A stretch of 64,000 bases of DNA from Ignavibacterium sp. (lineage in GTDB: Bacteria > Bacteroidota > Ignavibacteria > Ignavibacteriales > Ignavibacteriaceae), in contig NZ_AP026678.1 in the NCBI RefSeq assembly GCF_025998815.1, positions 2,418,001 through 2,482,000 of the forward strand, in the 5' to 3' direction. A program made the translations under genes and the position numbers. Numbering within the stretch: the first letter of the stretch is position 1; each line of letters starts with the position of its first letter. Shown here piece by piece: positions 8,826 to 18,470 of this stretch. The notes below the pieces were generated by a model, which saw only the letters and a program-made list of their open reading frames with translations, made no database searches and was not told the DNA's origin.

Positions 8826-8874
8826 ATTAGTTAGGATTCCTAACTAATATAATCCTTAAAGAAATACCTGTCAA
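8826..8874 (-). promoter_or_regulatory. P460 promoter with palindromic operator
   Basis: On the minus strand TTGACA (8869-8874), a 17-base spacer and TATATT (8846-8851) form a near-consensus promoter. A perfect 11-1-11 inverted repeat, ATTAGTTAGGA-n-TCCTAACTAAT (8826-8848), overlaps the -10 box and start region, where a bound dimer would block transcription. The size and symmetry suit a MarR dimer. The P460 ATG is 29 bases further on, after an AGGAG site. Confidence 0.85.
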
Positions 8875-8893
8875 GTAATTTGTAAAATAAAAA

Positions 8894-11800
8894 TCAGTAA
8901 TTGAGGTTGGGACTGAGCCATCTTTCAATTTCCTCAACGCTCATTCCTTTGCGGCGATGATAATCAAGCACCTGATCTTTATCAATCTTTCCAACCTGAA
9001 AATACTTTGCTTCAGGATGGGCAAAATACAATCCGCTTACACTTGCGGCGGGATACATTGCCATTGATTCAGTAAGTTTAATGCCAGAGTGTTCTTCAAC
9101 TTTTAGTAAATCAAATATGATTGGCTTTTCTGTGTGATCCGGTTGTGCAGGATATCCGGGTGCCGGACGAATACCGATGTAATTTTCTTTTATAAGTTCT
9201 TCGTTAGTTAGATTTTCATCCGATGCATAACCCCAATATTCTTTTCTGACAAGTTCGTGAAGATGTTCTGCAAATGCTTCGGCTAATCTGTCAGCTATTG
9301 CTTTAATCATTATGCTGTTATAGTCGTCGTGATTTTTCTCAAATTCCCGGATCAGTTTCTCAATTCCGATTCCTGCAGTAACAGCAAATGCGCCAATATA
9401 ATCGATTAGTCCGGAATCTTTTGGTGCTACAAAATCAGCCAGAGCAATGTTGGGCTGTCCTACTGTCTTTTGCATTTGCTGGCGAAGTGTGTGTAAAACG
9501 GTAAGAACTCCTTTCCTGGATTCATCGCTGTAAACTTCAATATCATCTCCAACGGAATTAGCAGGAAACAATCCGAATACAGCATTTGCAGTTAAAAGAT
9601 TTTCGGATACAACTTTCTCTAAAAGCTTATTTGCATCATCGAAAAGTTTTTTAGCTTCGCTTCCGATTTTTTCATCATCAAAAATTGCGGGATACTTCCC
9701 TTTTAATTCCCATGTTTGAAAGAACGGAGTCCAGTCAATATAATTTCTTAATACTGAAAGCGAATAATTCTTCAGAACAGTAACACCCAACTTATTTGGT
9801 TTTTTAATTTGCGATTTGCTCCAATCTATTTTCAACTTATTCTCTCTTGCCTTTTCAATAGGAATAAGTTGTTTATCGGTTTTTTTCTTCAGATAATCTT
9901 CGCGCAGTTTTTTATATTCATCTTTTACTGATTGAATATATTTTCTTCTTTCTGTTTCATCAGGATTAAGTAAAGAAGAAACAACAGGAACGCTGCGCGA
10001 TGCATCGAGAACATGAATTACAGCTCCATCATAGCTTGGATCAATTTTAACAGCTGTATGAACGCGGGATGTTGTTGCACCACCAATAAGCAAAGGAATT
10101 TTCAGTCCTCTTCTTTGCATTTCTTTTGCAACATGAACCATTTCATCGAGCGATGGAGTGATAAGCCCGCTTAAACCAATAACATCAACTTTCTTGTCAA
10201 TTGCCGTTTGAATGATTTTCTCGGCGTGAACCATAACTCCAAGATCAATCACATTATAGCTGTTACAGCCAAGCACAACAGCAACAATATTTTTACCTAT
10301 ATCGTGAACATCGCCTTTGACTGTTGCCAATAATACTGAAGCCCCTCCTAAATCCTCCTCTTTTGCTTCGTCAAAACCCTCTCTGTTAGAAGCCTCCCCT
10401 AAATCCCCTCCAAAGGAGGGGACTTTTAAATTCTTTATAATTTCCTCCAATACATTTTTAGTGTCTTTAATTACCTGCTCATTGGTAAATCGAATCACTT
10501 TAAAGCCAACTTCATTTAGCCATTGAGTTCGAATTTCATCTGATTCTTTGTTATCAGGAAGTTGATGAATCAGTCCATCAATTTCTATAATAAGTTTCTG
10601 TTCGAGGCAAACAAAGTCGGCAATATATTTTCCGATTATGTGTTGTCTTCTGAATTTATAGTTCTCAAGTCTTCTATCCCGTAAAAGCTCCCACATTTTT
10701 TCTTCTGCTTCAGTAGGATTAGAACGGTTTTGTTTAACGAATTCCTTAAGTAATCCATAAACGCCCGGATCTGCTGTCATCCAATCAAACTTATCTGACT
10801 CTGAGGAAGAGGCATTTGCTCCCTTCTCCTTTGGAGAAGGGCTGGGGATGAGGCTTTCATTTCCCGAGGAGATTTGGGGTTTGGCAATAAAAGGTTCCAG
10901 TATCGCCACTGCCTTTTTCATAACTCTCGCGCTTTTTACAACCTGTGGAAGAAACATTTTGCCTGCACCAAATAAATCACCGACTACATTCATTCCTGCC
11001 ATCAAAGGACCTTCAATTATTTCAAGCGGTGCGGAATATTTTTCAAGAGCTTCTGCAATATCATCATCAATATAATCAGTGATGCCTTTAATCAGTGCGT
11101 GCTTTAATCTTTCCTCAACCGAAAGATTTCGCCATTCATCTTTCTTTTCTTCAATATGAACTTTGTCTTGCTTCTTAATCTTTTCAGCAAAATCAATTAA
11201 TCTTTCCGTTGCATCAGTTCTTCTGTTAAGAATAACATCTTCAACCAGCTCGAGTAAATCTTTGGGAATATCTTCATACACTACAAGCTGTCCGGCATTT
11301 ACAATTCCCATATCCATTCCAGCTTTAATAGCGTGATACAGAAAAGCCGAGTGCATAGCTTCACGAACAACATCGTTACCACGGAATGAAAAAGAAAGGT
11401 TACTAACGCCTCCACTTACTTTTGCAAGTGGCAAATTTTGTTTTATCCAGCGTGTTGCTTCGATGTAATCAACTGCATAATTATTATGCTCAGACATTCC
11501 TGTTGCAATAGCAAGAATATTCGGATCAAATATTATATCCTGTGGTGGAAATCCAACTTCTTTGGTTAGAATATCATAAGCCCTTTTACAGATTTCTATA
11601 CGCCTTTCAAAAGTGTCTGCCTGACCTTTCTCATCAAACGCCATCACTATAACTGCTGCACCATAACTTAAAATTTTCTTTGCATGTTCTTTAAATACTT
11701 CCTCGCCTTCTTTCAATGATATGGAATTTACAATTCCTTTTCCCTGCAAACATTTTAATCCGGCTTCTATAACTGACCATTTTGATGAATCGATCATTAT

Positions 11801-13087
11801 CGGGAGTTTCGCAATATCAGGTTCTGCTTCAAGTAGATTCAGAAATTTTGTCATTGCCTTTTCTGAGTCGAGCATACCTTCGTCCATATTAACATCAAGC
11901 ACCTGAGCACCGCCTTCAACCTGATCTCGTGCAACCGAAAGTGCTTCATCATATTTCTCCTCTTTAATCAGCCTCGCAAACTTTTTCGAACCGGCCACAT
12001 TAGTTCTTTCACCGATGTTCATAAAATTTGAATCGGGACGAAGTATGACGGGTTCAAGTCCGCTTAATCTTAAATATGGTTCCTGAGGTTTTGGAATTCG
12101 TGGTTTATGATGTTTGACTATTTCTGCAATTGCTCTGATATGGTCAGGAGTTGTTCCGCAACATCCACCAACTATATTCACAAATCCACTTGCAAGAAAA
12201 TCTTCAAGCACACTTGCCATTGATTGCGGAGTTTCGTCATATCCTCCCATTTCGTTTGGAAGTCCCGCATTCGGATAAACAGAAATAAATTTATCAGCTA
12301 TATTCGATAAGTCCTCAACGAATGGTCTCATCTGCTTTGCACCAAGAGCACAGTTTAATCCTACGCTTACAAGATTTTTAGCGTGAGAAATTGAAATATA
12401 AAATGCTTCCACTGTTTGTCCTGATAAAGTTCTTCCGCTCATATCAACAATAGTTCCCGATATCATAAGCGGAAGCTCAATATTTTTCTCTTCGAGATAA
12501 TTTTGAATTGCTATGATTGCAGCTTTTGCATTTAATGTATCAAAGATTGTTTCAATCAAAAGGATATCAACACCGCCATCAACAAGTCCTTTTGTCTGTT
12601 GATAATACGCATCAACCATTTCATCAAAAGTAACGGCACGATAACCCGGATCATTAACATTCGGTGAAATCGAAAGTGTTTTGTTTGTTGGTCCTAATGC
12701 GCCTGCAACAAATCTCGGCTTGATAGGATCAGTTTTATTAAATTCTTCCGCAACTTCTTTTGCAATTCTGGCAGCTTCGAAATTTATTTCATAAACAAGA
12801 TGCTCGGTATGATAATCTGCCTGTGAAATTGGGGTTCCGTTAAATGTGTTAGTTTCAACAATATCGGCACCTGCTTCAAAATAAGCGCGATGAATACCTT
12901 TAATTATTTCTGGTTGAGTAAGACAAAGAATATCATTGTTACCCTTTAAATCGTATGGATGATCTTTAAATCTCTCACCGCGATATTGTTCTTCTGTAAG
13001 TTTGTGGCGCTGAATCATTGTTCCCATTGCACCATCGAGAATGAGGATTCTTTCAGACAAAAGTTTTTTGAAAATTTCTACATTCAT
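8894..13087 (-). CDS. metH: Cobalamin-dependent methionine synthase with inserted DUF559 domain
   Basis: A 1,397-residue MetH, about 170 longer than E. coli MetH. It transfers methyl groups from methyltetrahydrofolate to homocysteine via cobalamin. Order: homocysteine domain (about 1-325, zinc Cys pair in [11 protein letters not shown]), folate domain (about 350-620, [11 protein letters not shown]), cobalamin cap (about 640-735), a foreign insert (about 735-919), cobalamin-binding Rossmann domain (GDVHDIGKN with the cobalt-ligand His) and the reactivation domain ([14 protein letters not shown]). Removing the insert leaves ~1,212 residues with every domain intact. The insert lies in the linker between cap and Rossmann domain. 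Expression is controlled by the SAM-I riboswitch upstream. Confidence 0.95.
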   Translation of the reverse strand: MNVEIFKKLLSERILILDGAMGTMIQRHKLTEEQYRGERFKDHPYDLKGNNDILCLTQPEIIKGIHRAYFEAGADIVETNTFNGTPISQADYHTEHLVYEINFEAARIAKEVAEEFNKTDPIKPRFVAGALGPTNKTLSISPNVNDPGYRAVTFDEMVDAYYQQTKGLVDGGVDILLIETIFDTLNAKAAIIAIQNYLEEKNIELPLMISGTIVDMSGRTLSGQTVEAFYISISHAKNLVSVGLNCALGAKQMRPFVEDLSNIADKFISVYPNAGLPNEMGGYDETPQSMASVLEDFLASGFVNIVGGCCGTTPDHIRAIAEIVKHHKPRIPKPQEPYLRLSGLEPVILRPDSNFMNIGERTNVAGSKKFARLIKEEKYDEALSVARDQVEGGAQVLDVNMDEGMLDSEKAMTKFLNLLEAEPDIAKLPIMIDSSKWSVIEAGLKCLQGKGIVNSISLKEGEEVFKEHAKKILSYGAAVIVMAFDEKGQADTFERRIEICKRAYDILTKEVGFPPQDIIFDPNILAIATGMSEHNNYAVDYIEATRWIKQNLPLAKVSGGVSNLSFSFRGNDVVREAMHSAFLYHAIKAGMDMGIVNAGQLVVYEDIPKDLLELVEDVILNRRTDATERLIDFAEKIKKQDKVHIEEKKDEWRNLSVEERLKHALIKGITDYIDDDIAEALEKYSAPLEIIEGPLMAGMNVVGDLFGAGKMFLPQVVKSARVMKKAVAILEPFIAKPQISSGNESLIPSPSPKEKGANASSSESDKFDWMTADPGVYGLLKEFVKQNRSNPTEAEEKMWELLRDRRLENYKFRRQHIIGKYIADFVCLEQKLIIEIDGLIHQLPDNKESDEIRTQWLNEVGFKVIRFTNEQVIKDTKNVLEEIIKNLKVPSFGGDLGEASNREGFDEAKEEDLGGASVLLATVKGDVHDIGKNIVAVVLGCNSYNVIDLGVMVHAEKIIQTAIDKKVDVIGLSGLITPSLDEMVHVAKEMQRRGLKIPLLIGGATTSRVHTAVKIDPSYDGAVIHVLDASRSVPVVSSLLNPDETERRKYIQSVKDEYKKLREDYLKKKTDKQLIPIEKARENKLKIDWSKSQIKKPNKLGVTVLKNYSLSVLRNYIDWTPFFQTWELKGKYPAIFDDEKIGSEAKKLFDDANKLLEKVVSENLLTANAVFGLFPANSVGDDIEVYSDESRKGVLTVLHTLRQQMQKTVGQPNIALADFVAPKDSGLIDYIGAFAVTAGIGIEKLIREFEKNHDDYNSIMIKAIADRLAEAFAEHLHELVRKEYWGYASDENLTNEELIKENYIGIRPAPGYPAQPDHTEKPIIFDLLKVEEHSGIKLTESMAMYPAASVSGLYFAHPEAKYFQVGKIDKDQVLDYHRRKGMSVEEIERWLSPNLNY
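10330..10885 (-). mobile_element. In-frame DUF559 endonuclease-like insertion inside metH
   Basis: Between FIAKP and [13 protein letters not shown] the MetH frame contains about 185 extra residues. Residues about 780-886 of the protein are a DUF559 (Vsr-like) domain: [38 protein letters not shown], then LIIEIDG and [12 protein letters not shown]. The probable metal-binding acids are the Asp of IADF and Glu of IEIDG. It is flanked in DNA by two palindromes, CCCCTCC-AAA-GGAGGGG (10405-10421) and CCCTTCTCC-TTT-GGAGAAGGG (10821-10841), translated as low-complexity linkers ([22 protein letters not shown]). No intein splice motifs are present, so the insert is presumably retained. An internal Met (MTADPGVYG) could allow separate translation. 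Confidence 0.85.
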
Positions 13088-13127
13088 TACGAATACCTTT
13101 ATTTATCAAACCATAAAAAATTATTTT

Positions 13128-13191
13128 CTTAGTGTCTTTGTGCCTTCGTGGCGGAAAAGATTTTTTGCCACGAAGACTCGAAGACACAAAG
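13128..13191. repeat. Intergenic palindrome in the metH leader
   Basis: CTTAGTGTCTTTGTGCCTTCGTGGC pairs imperfectly with GCCACGAAGACTCGAAGACACAAAG across a short spacer. This 'gccacgaaggcacaaagac' type of palindrome is a common intergenic repeat in this bacterial group. It lies between the riboswitch terminator and the metH start. Confidence 0.65.
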
Positions 13192-13205
13192 AGATTTAAA
13201 ACTAA

Positions 13206-13236
13206 ATTGCCTCTTCAGATGATATGAAGAGGCAAT
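13206..13236 (-). terminator. SAM-riboswitch terminator hairpin
   Basis: Perfect 12-bp arms ATTGCCTCTTCA / TGAAGAGGCAAT around a 7-base loop, followed on the minus strand by TTAGTTTT. It lies 14 bases after the aptamer and is the expected off-switch formed when SAM is bound. Confidence 0.85.
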
Positions 13237-13249
13237 CAAAACTTCTTCA

Positions 13250-13366
13250 TCTCATCTTCCCCCTGATAAACAGGGGCAGGATTTAGCACCCGACATCACG
13301 ACAAAGTCTTGACCGGCTGCTACGGTATCAACGGGCCTGTTCCCTACACCGTTCTTGATAAGATTT
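13250..13366 (-). promoter_or_regulatory. SAM-I (S-box) riboswitch upstream of metH
   Basis: On the minus strand the segment has the S-box landmarks in order: TCTTATCAAGAACGGTG-TAGGGA, then GGCCCGTTGATACC, GCAGCC, a variable stem, GGTGCTAAATCC-TGCC and the closing GGGGGAAGATGAG. These form the P1-P4 junction that binds S-adenosylmethionine. When SAM is plentiful the downstream hairpin ends transcription, so metH is made only when methionine/SAM runs low. Confidence 0.92.
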
Positions 13367-13399
13367 TATTATGTAAAAGAACTATTAAATCCTGTTTCA

Positions 13400-13427
13400 A
13401 ATATATGAATAATAGTTGCTTTGTCAA
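13400..13427 (-). promoter_or_regulatory. metH: metH promoter
   Basis: Minus-strand TTGACA (13422-13427), a 16-base spacer and TATATT (13400-13405) lie 34 bases before the aptamer. The rest of the 440-bp gap 13088-13527 is filled by the riboswitch, terminator and palindrome. Confidence 0.75.
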
Positions 13428-13527
13428 GTTGATCGTTTAATACTGAACTAAATGATGTCCGCATTTCTTTTATAGCTTGTCAATTATCTTTAAATTTCAA
13501 ACAGCAAAAATCAAAGGATTGTTTCAT

Positions 13528-14502
13528 ATGATAGTTGTAACTGGTGGCGCTGGTTTTATCGGAAGCGCTATTGTGTGGAGATTAAATAATCTCGGGAATG
13601 ATAAGATTATTATCGTTGACGAGCTCGGCACTACAGAAAAGTGGAAAAATCTTGTCGGATTAAAGTTTCAGGAGTTTATTCACAAAAATGATTTTATTAA
13701 CTCTATAGTTGAAGACTCTATTGAATTTCCTGTTGAAGCAATAATTCATATGGGAGCCAACTCTTCTACTACAGAAAAAGACGCAGATCACCTTTTTTCG
13801 AATAACTATCTCTATACTCAGGAACTTGCCAGGTATTGTTTATCAAAAGAGATTAGATTTATCTATGCTTCCTCTGCAGCAACATACGGAGATGGCTCGC
13901 TTGGTTTCGATGATGATGAATCGAAGTTGGAAAGTCTTCGTCCATTAAATATGTATGGCTACTCAAAACAATTATTTGACCTTTGGGCAAAACGAAATAA
14001 TGTTCTTGATAAAATAGTAGGAATAAAATATTTCAATGTTTACGGACCTAACGAATATCACAAGGGAGATATGCGTTCGGTTGTGCACAAAGCATTTGAA
14101 CAGGTTCGTGATACAGGAAAGGTTAGATTATTCAAATCTTTAAATCCTCAATATAAAGATGGCGAGCAGATGCGTGATTTTGTTTATGTAAAGGATGCTG
14201 TTGATATGACACTTCATTTTCTTGAGCATAAAGACCAAAACGGAATTTACAATGTTGGTTCCGGAAAAGCTCGCACCTGGATTGATCTTGTAACAGCTTT
14301 ATTCAATGCTGTTGGTAAACCGGTAAACATTGAGTTTATTGATTTGCCCGAACATCTCCGGGAAAAGTATCAATACTTTACCGAAGCTAATCTTTCTAAA
14401 ATCAAAAGGGCCGGATATAATAAATCAATTACTTCTTTAGAGGATGGAGTAACTGATTATGTTAAGAATTATTTACTGAAAAATTTATATCTAGGTTACT
14501 GA
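13528..14502 (+). CDS. hldD: ADP-L-glycero-D-manno-heptose-6-epimerase
   Basis: A 324-residue extended short-chain dehydrogenase that epimerises ADP-D-glycero-D-manno-heptose to the L-glycero form for LPS inner core. The NAD-binding motif GGAGFIGS is at residues 6-13. The catalytic set is S (ASSAATYG) and YxxxK (MYGYSKQLFD). GPNEYHKGDMRSV and ADP-heptose contact residues in the C-terminal third match HldD. The start at 13528 has AAAGGATT upstream and begins directly with MIVVTGGAGF; a longer frame from 13477 adds a non-homologous leader. A strong terminator follows. Confidence 0.92.
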   Translation: MIVVTGGAGFIGSAIVWRLNNLGNDKIIIVDELGTTEKWKNLVGLKFQEFIHKNDFINSIVEDSIEFPVEAIIHMGANSSTTEKDADHLFSNNYLYTQELARYCLSKEIRFIYASSAATYGDGSLGFDDDESKLESLRPLNMYGYSKQLFDLWAKRNNVLDKIVGIKYFNVYGPNEYHKGDMRSVVHKAFEQVRDTGKVRLFKSLNPQYKDGEQMRDFVYVKDAVDMTLHFLEHKDQNGIYNVGSGKARTWIDLVTALFNAVGKPVNIEFIDLPEHLREKYQYFTEANLSKIKRAGYNKSITSLEDGVTDYVKNYLLKNLYLGY

Positions 14503-14529
14503 AAAGACTAAGAATAAAGGTGAGATTAA

Positions 14530-14557
14530 GAGTGAGCGGTTAGCTCACTCTTTTTTT
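14530..14557 (+). terminator. Intrinsic terminator after hldD
   Basis: GAGTGAGC-GGTTA-GCTCACTC followed by seven T. The 8-bp perfect stem ends hldD transcription and separates it from the convergent acidic-protein gene. Confidence 0.9.
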
Positions 14558-14870
14558 AAAACTTTTCTTCGTCATCATCCAGAAGATCATCTTCATCATC
14601 GAGATCATCAATATCAAAATCGTCATCAATTAAATCATCTGCAGGCTCTTCGTCTTCGTCGAAGAAATCATCGTCTTCATCTTCATCAAATAAATCATCA
14701 TCATCAACAAGATCATCATCTTCTTCATCATCATAATCATCAAAATCGTCGTCTTCATCAGGGTTTTTTCTTTTAGCTGCAGAAAGTTCCTGCTCTGCAA
14801 GAAGTCTCCAGAATGATTTATTGACTTCGTTTTGTTCGTTATTAAGAAAATTTAATTCATTCATTTCCAT
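14556..14870 (-). CDS. Highly acidic low-complexity protein
   Basis: A 104-residue protein. The first ~35 residues are ordinary (MEMNELNFLNNEQNEVNKSF...LLAEQELSAAKRKN), and the remaining ~65 are almost only Asp and Glu with scattered Leu, Ile and Phe. The ATG is preceded by an AAAGATGGAAATG context. No family is recognised beyond acidic-repeat hypothetical proteins. The bias could support binding to basic partners such as ribosomal or nucleoid proteins, or calcium; that is speculation. The 150-bp gap upstream is AT-rich. Confidence 0.7.
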   Translation of the reverse strand: MEMNELNFLNNEQNEVNKSFWRLLAEQELSAAKRKNPDEDDDFDDYDDEEDDDLVDDDDLFDEDEDDDFFDEDEEPADDLIDDDFDIDDLDDEDDLLDDDEEKF

Positions 14871-15036
14871 CTTTAATAGTCTCCAAATAATCTTTGTAAT
14901 TTCTTAAGTTAATTTATAGTTGCTGTGTAAATCTCCAAACAGAAAAATAAAAATCCAAAAAATTTTTTGTTATATTTCACACGCATTAAAAACATACTTG
15001 CTTTATTAATAACAGTCAATTAAAAAATTTTATCTT

Positions 15037-15501
15037 ATGAAACTCGCAACTCTCTGTTATGTTCTTGACCAAAATACTAATTCAACTTTAATGATTTACC
15101 GGAACAAAAAACAAAACGATTATCACGAAGGCAAATGGAACGGGCTCGGCGGAAAGTTTGAACAAGGAGAATCACCCGAAGAATGTGCAATTAGAGAAAT
15201 TGAAGAAGAAAGCGGACTGAAAGTAAAATCTGTTAATATGAAAGGTTTCATTACCTTTCCTTTATTTGATGGTAAAGATGATTGGTATGTTTTTCTTTTT
15301 ACCGCTGATGAATTTGAAGGAGATTTGATTGATTCGCCGGAAGGACATCTTGAGTGGATACCAAATGATAAACTTACAGAAATAAATCTTTGGGAAGGAG
15401 ATAAAATTTTTATTCCGTGGTTATTTCAGGAAAAGTTCTTTAGTGCAAAGTTTAATTATGAAGATGGAAAGTTTGTTGGGTATGATGTTAATTTTTATTG
15501 A
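15037..15501 (+). CDS. Nudix hydrolase, MutT-like
   Basis: A 154-residue Nudix enzyme. The Nudix box GGKFEQGESPEECAIREIEEESGLKV (about 41-66) matches Gx5Ex7REUxEExGU with all metal-binding Glu present. N-terminal LCYVLDQ..TLMIYRNKK and the WNGLGGK context fit the 8-oxo-dGTP diphosphatase branch, which sanitises oxidised nucleotides. It is the last intact host gene before the prophage and lies 15 bp before the split gene, perhaps co-transcribed. Confidence 0.9.
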   Translation: MKLATLCYVLDQNTNSTLMIYRNKKQNDYHEGKWNGLGGKFEQGESPEECAIREIEEESGLKVKSVNMKGFITFPLFDGKDDWYVFLFTADEFEGDLIDSPEGHLEWIPNDKLTEINLWEGDKIFIPWLFQEKFFSAKFNYEDGKFVGYDVNFY

Positions 15502-15516
15502 AAAATTGAGGTGCTT

Positions 15517-15825
15517 ATGTTTATAGAAAATTTATTAACTAATACTTTAGGAACTATTTTAGGTGGTTTATTACTATCTATTATTTATTTTATTATCTAT
15601 GAGAAGATTTTTCCTAAAAAGAATCTCACTGGTGAGTGGGAGGCTGCTTTGATAATTAAAAATACAAAATACAAACCCTACGAGGGCCTAACAGTATTTT
15701 ACAAGATACATTTATTACATAAAGGAAATGAATTGAGTGGAACCGGAGAAAAGGTTAAAGAAAAACGAGATGATGGATATTTCCATGAATTTGAATTTGA
15801 TAAAAGAGTCACATTGTCGCTATAA
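15517..15825 (+). pseudogene. 5' part of prophage-split membrane-anchored beta-rich protein gene
   Basis: The frame starts at ATG 15517 (GAGGTG five bases upstream). It has a single transmembrane helix (TNTLGTILGGLLLSIIYFIIY, about 8-28) followed by a beta-rich domain beginning KKNLTGEWEAALIIKN. It runs into the prophage at 15821 and stops at once (15823-15825). Joining 15517-15820 to 44895-45088 gives 498 bp, exactly 166 codons, and a continuous protein (..VTLSL|DGYFERKFLS..). A TM helix plus a lipocalin/avidin-like barrel resembles Cap15-type or related sensor/effector proteins, but I cannot assign it. Confidence 0.85.
15816..15820. repeat. Target-site duplication, left copy
   Basis: GTCGC, repeated at 44890-44894. 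A 5-bp duplication is the hallmark of Mu-type transposition. Confidence 0.9.
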
Positions 15826-15870
15826 CTTTTCACCCAATTTGGCAAAAATTATCACCCAATTTGGCAAAAA
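15821..15870. other. Prophage left end with tandem transposase-binding sites
   Basis: After the terminal TATAACTTT two direct copies of TCACCCAATTTGGCAAAAA occur at 15830-15848 and 15852-15870. The same core TTTGGCAAAA appears inverted near the other end, as expected for MuA-type end-binding sites. Confidence 0.75.
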
Positions 15871-15940
15871 ATTTTTTGGCTTTTTTAGATAATAATTTGA
15901 CTTTATATCCCTATTGAGTCGGTTAAAATGTGTCATTTTG

Positions 15941-16312
15941 TCATACCGCTTGTTCGCTCTCTATAAGATAATCAATTGTCATTAGATCAATCACAGACAG
16001 ACCTATTTTATCCAGGTCGGAAAGGGCCAGCTTGGGACTGTCAAAGTTGATCTCTACATCCAAAAGTTTGGAAATTTCTTGTTGGAATTCTTCTAAATTA
16101 TTTTCCTTTACTTGGATTTGTCCATCTTCTCTTTTTTCCCCATATTTTTCCAATAATTTAATTCTCAGCGACTCAAAAGTCTCTAATTCTTTCTGGACCT
16201 TTGGAATAAATTTAGCTAGCATATATGCCTGCTTAATAGGTAGTTTATCGCTGTTTGAAATCTTATTCAATACACTAATAGAATTTACTATTTGTAACAA
16301 TTTTATACCCAT
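15941..16312 (-). CDS. Phage hypothetical protein (coiled-coil)
   Basis: A 123-residue mostly helical protein with a good ribosome site (AAAGGATAATTAAATG). The section KFIPKVQKELETFESLRIKLLEKYGEK (about 33-60) resembles small phage proteins of the DUF1617 type found among late tail or end-of-genome genes; the match is by eye and uncertain. It is the last gene before the prophage's left end and, unlike its neighbours to the right, its frame is intact. Confidence 0.7.
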   Translation of the reverse strand: MGIKLLQIVNSISVLNKISNSDKLPIKQAYMLAKFIPKVQKELETFESLRIKLLEKYGEKREDGQIQVKENNLEEFQQEISKLLDVEINFDSPKLALSDLDKIGLSVIDLMTIDYLIESEQAV

Positions 16313-16361
16313 TTAATTATCCTTTCTTGATGAAATTTTTGTCATTTCAAACTTACTTAAT

Positions 16362-16550
16362 TTATTTTAATATTAATATATTATTATCTTTTAATTTAAA
16401 GCACTCCATACTGGTGTACTCTGAGTTAAATGAAGTACACATATATACTTTACCATCGCTTGAATTTAAATACATATCAGAAAGTTTAATTCCATATAGT
16501 GGTGAAGTTGAATATCTACCTGAAAAATCTAACAACAGGATAATTAGCAA
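16362..16550 (-). CDS. Possible short phage protein or tail-fibre remnant
   Basis: A 62-residue frame containing SGRYSTSPLYGIKLSDMYLN and YMCTSFNSEYTSMECFKL, plausible beta-rich coding sequence. It ends 50 bp before the next gene. Because the region to the right is full of frame breaks, it may be the C-terminus of a longer broken gene. An opposing 88-codon frame on the plus strand is less protein-like. Confidence 0.4.
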   Translation of the reverse strand: MLIILLLDFSGRYSTSPLYGIKLSDMYLNSSDGKVYMCTSFNSEYTSMECFKLKDNNILILK

Positions 16551-16689
16551 CTTTTATATCATATGCATTAATTTCAAATGCGTTTCTTTCTAAATGATAA
16601 ATAATTCATATCCGAATTATATCATACATTCAATCCTTCTTCATTTATACTTGTGTTTTGTTCCTTCATATCCGTAGAACTTTAAATCA

Positions 16690-17360
16690 CTATACTTCAA
16701 AATCTAATGCTCTTTTATGAACACCTCCTATTAAAAATCCGGCTCTAAATTCAATATATACAGCATAAATATCAGGAATATTACCAGGCACAATCAGCTC
16801 AATAGCATTTGCTTCCAGTTTTTATCAATAACAGAAGCGCTTGCATATCCAACTCCAGGAACATTAGATTCCAAAAATTGAAAAGTATGAATAATTTCTC
16901 TTTTGATAACCGCTCCCCACGATGACATTAAAATAAATTACATTAACAGTTCCGTTTAAATTGTGGTATGTTCCTGCTTCGTATTTAATACCTCTCAATT
17001 TGAATTCAATTTTAATTTTTCTATTTAAAACCCTATCTGTATCACTAAACAGTCCCTGTATTGTACCATAAGTTAATTCATCAATATCAGTTGCTCGTTG
17101 CTCCTGCATCTGTGTTAACGTAATGATATAATGTATTTAATGCTTTACTCATATAGAATAACTGATGTTGATGTTTGTGTATGTAATGTTTGACCGTAAT
17201 ACCCACCACTGTATCACCACTATTGTATACCAGAACTATCCATTAGTATATATGTAGTTATATCAGAATAACTATTAGTAGGGCAGTATATGTAAAGCTA
17301 CCTATTTTAATCTTATCAGTATCAACTACAAGCCCTTTCATACTTGCAGAGCTTCAAGAC
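16690..17360 (-). pseudogene. Frameshifted distal tail-fibre sequence
   Basis: Pieces of coding sequence in alternating frames. One begins MQEQRATDIDELTYGTIQGL (from 17109). Another gives VPGVGYASASVIDKNWKQ, and the last reads AIELIVPGNIPDIYAVYIEF...KRALDFEV and stops at 16690. Each shift restores sense if a single base is added or removed. Together they read as the C-terminal end of a structural protein. The segment 16551-16689 shows nothing identifiable. Confidence 0.6.
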
Positions 17361-18470
17361 TTACAATCCGTTGATACAATTTTGTAGTATCAAAATTCCA
17401 TCCCTAATCTTATTTGTTGAACCAAGTTGAAATACTATATTTGCGTTAGTGTCGGTACCCTCAAGTCCAAACCAGTTACCCGAAGTTTGATAGCCAAGTT
17501 TAACATAGCGCTGCCAGTTAGAACCATAAGCAATAACAACTGATGCTGCAGAAGTTGCACTTATAGTAAGTCCATAAGCAGGACTTGATGTAGGTGTTCC
17601 GCTTGTTAATTTATAAATATGGTCGGGAATAAAATTCCAACTTGCAATTTTATTTGTTGAACCTAATTGAAATACTAAATTATCACTTACATCTCTTCCT
17701 TCAAGACCCCAAGAGCCTGAATTTGTATAAAACATTTTAACTTTATTGGAATTAACTCCAACCGAATTAGTGCTTGCATTCAATTCAATATTGGTGGATT
17801 TATAAAATTTACTTGCGTCGAAATTCCAGCCTGCTATTTGTGTCTGACCATTGCTTAATTCAAATAAGTTTGAACTGCCTTGTCTAAATGAAAGACCATA
17901 ATAACCTGTATAATTACCTGCACCATCTTTAATATTTCCAAATGAAATAAAAAACGGCGTATCAATTACACTTAAATCATAATTCAAATAAGCGCCTATA
18001 GCCAAAGCACCACTATCAGCAACTAATTCAAAATTTGTTTCATAACCATTACCATCTTGTACTGTTGGACTTACTAATTTTGAGGAATCTATTGTCCAAC
18101 CAGCAATCCATCCACCTTGTTCAGCGTATATTTTGCCTCTTAAATAGGCATTTGACTTTGCGTATAAACCATATCCTGATAATGCACCAAAAAAAGTGTC
18201 TGTTATTCCGGTAAGCTTACCAATTCTAACTTTTATTTTGTTAGCACTACTCCAGGCGCTCCAGCTGTTTACTCCGTCAGCTATATCAATATATGGAGCA
18301 TTGGAATCATCACTTGTTAAATATACACTTCCCTGCCTTGAAGTGTTGGAAGTGTTTCCTATTCTTACACATAAGTCATTTTTATCAATTGTACCATTTC
18401 GATAAATTACACTTGCAGTAACAGTTGTGCCAGTTACATTTGTTACTTGACAAACTATTTGCTTAACCAT
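17361..18470 (-). pseudogene. Tail fibre/host-specificity protein, fragment 3
   Basis: A 369-residue frame made of repeats: 'IAGWxxDxSKL' and 'FQLGSTNKIASWNF' motifs recur three to four times, each opening a beta-rich unit. Early residues (RQGSVYLTSDDSNAPYIDIADGV, KIKVRIGKLTGITD..FGALSGYGLY) are typical of Bacteroidota phage tail/host-specificity proteins. The frame is lost at about 17,400, where FQLGSTNKI should be followed by another AGWNFDTTKLYQR unit but a one-base shift produces RDGILILQNC. The start continues the fragment at 18455-18880. Confidence 0.75.

Noticed and set aside
10330-10885. Intein within MetH
   Set aside because: No Cys/Ser/Thr with block A at the left edge, no HN-Cys/Ser/Thr at the right edge; the insert carries a DUF559 domain with linkers instead.
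16327-16593. 88-codon plus-strand frame
   Set aside because: Opposes the more protein-like minus-strand frame, is Leu/Ile/Phe-biased from AT-rich sequence and has no ribosome site.
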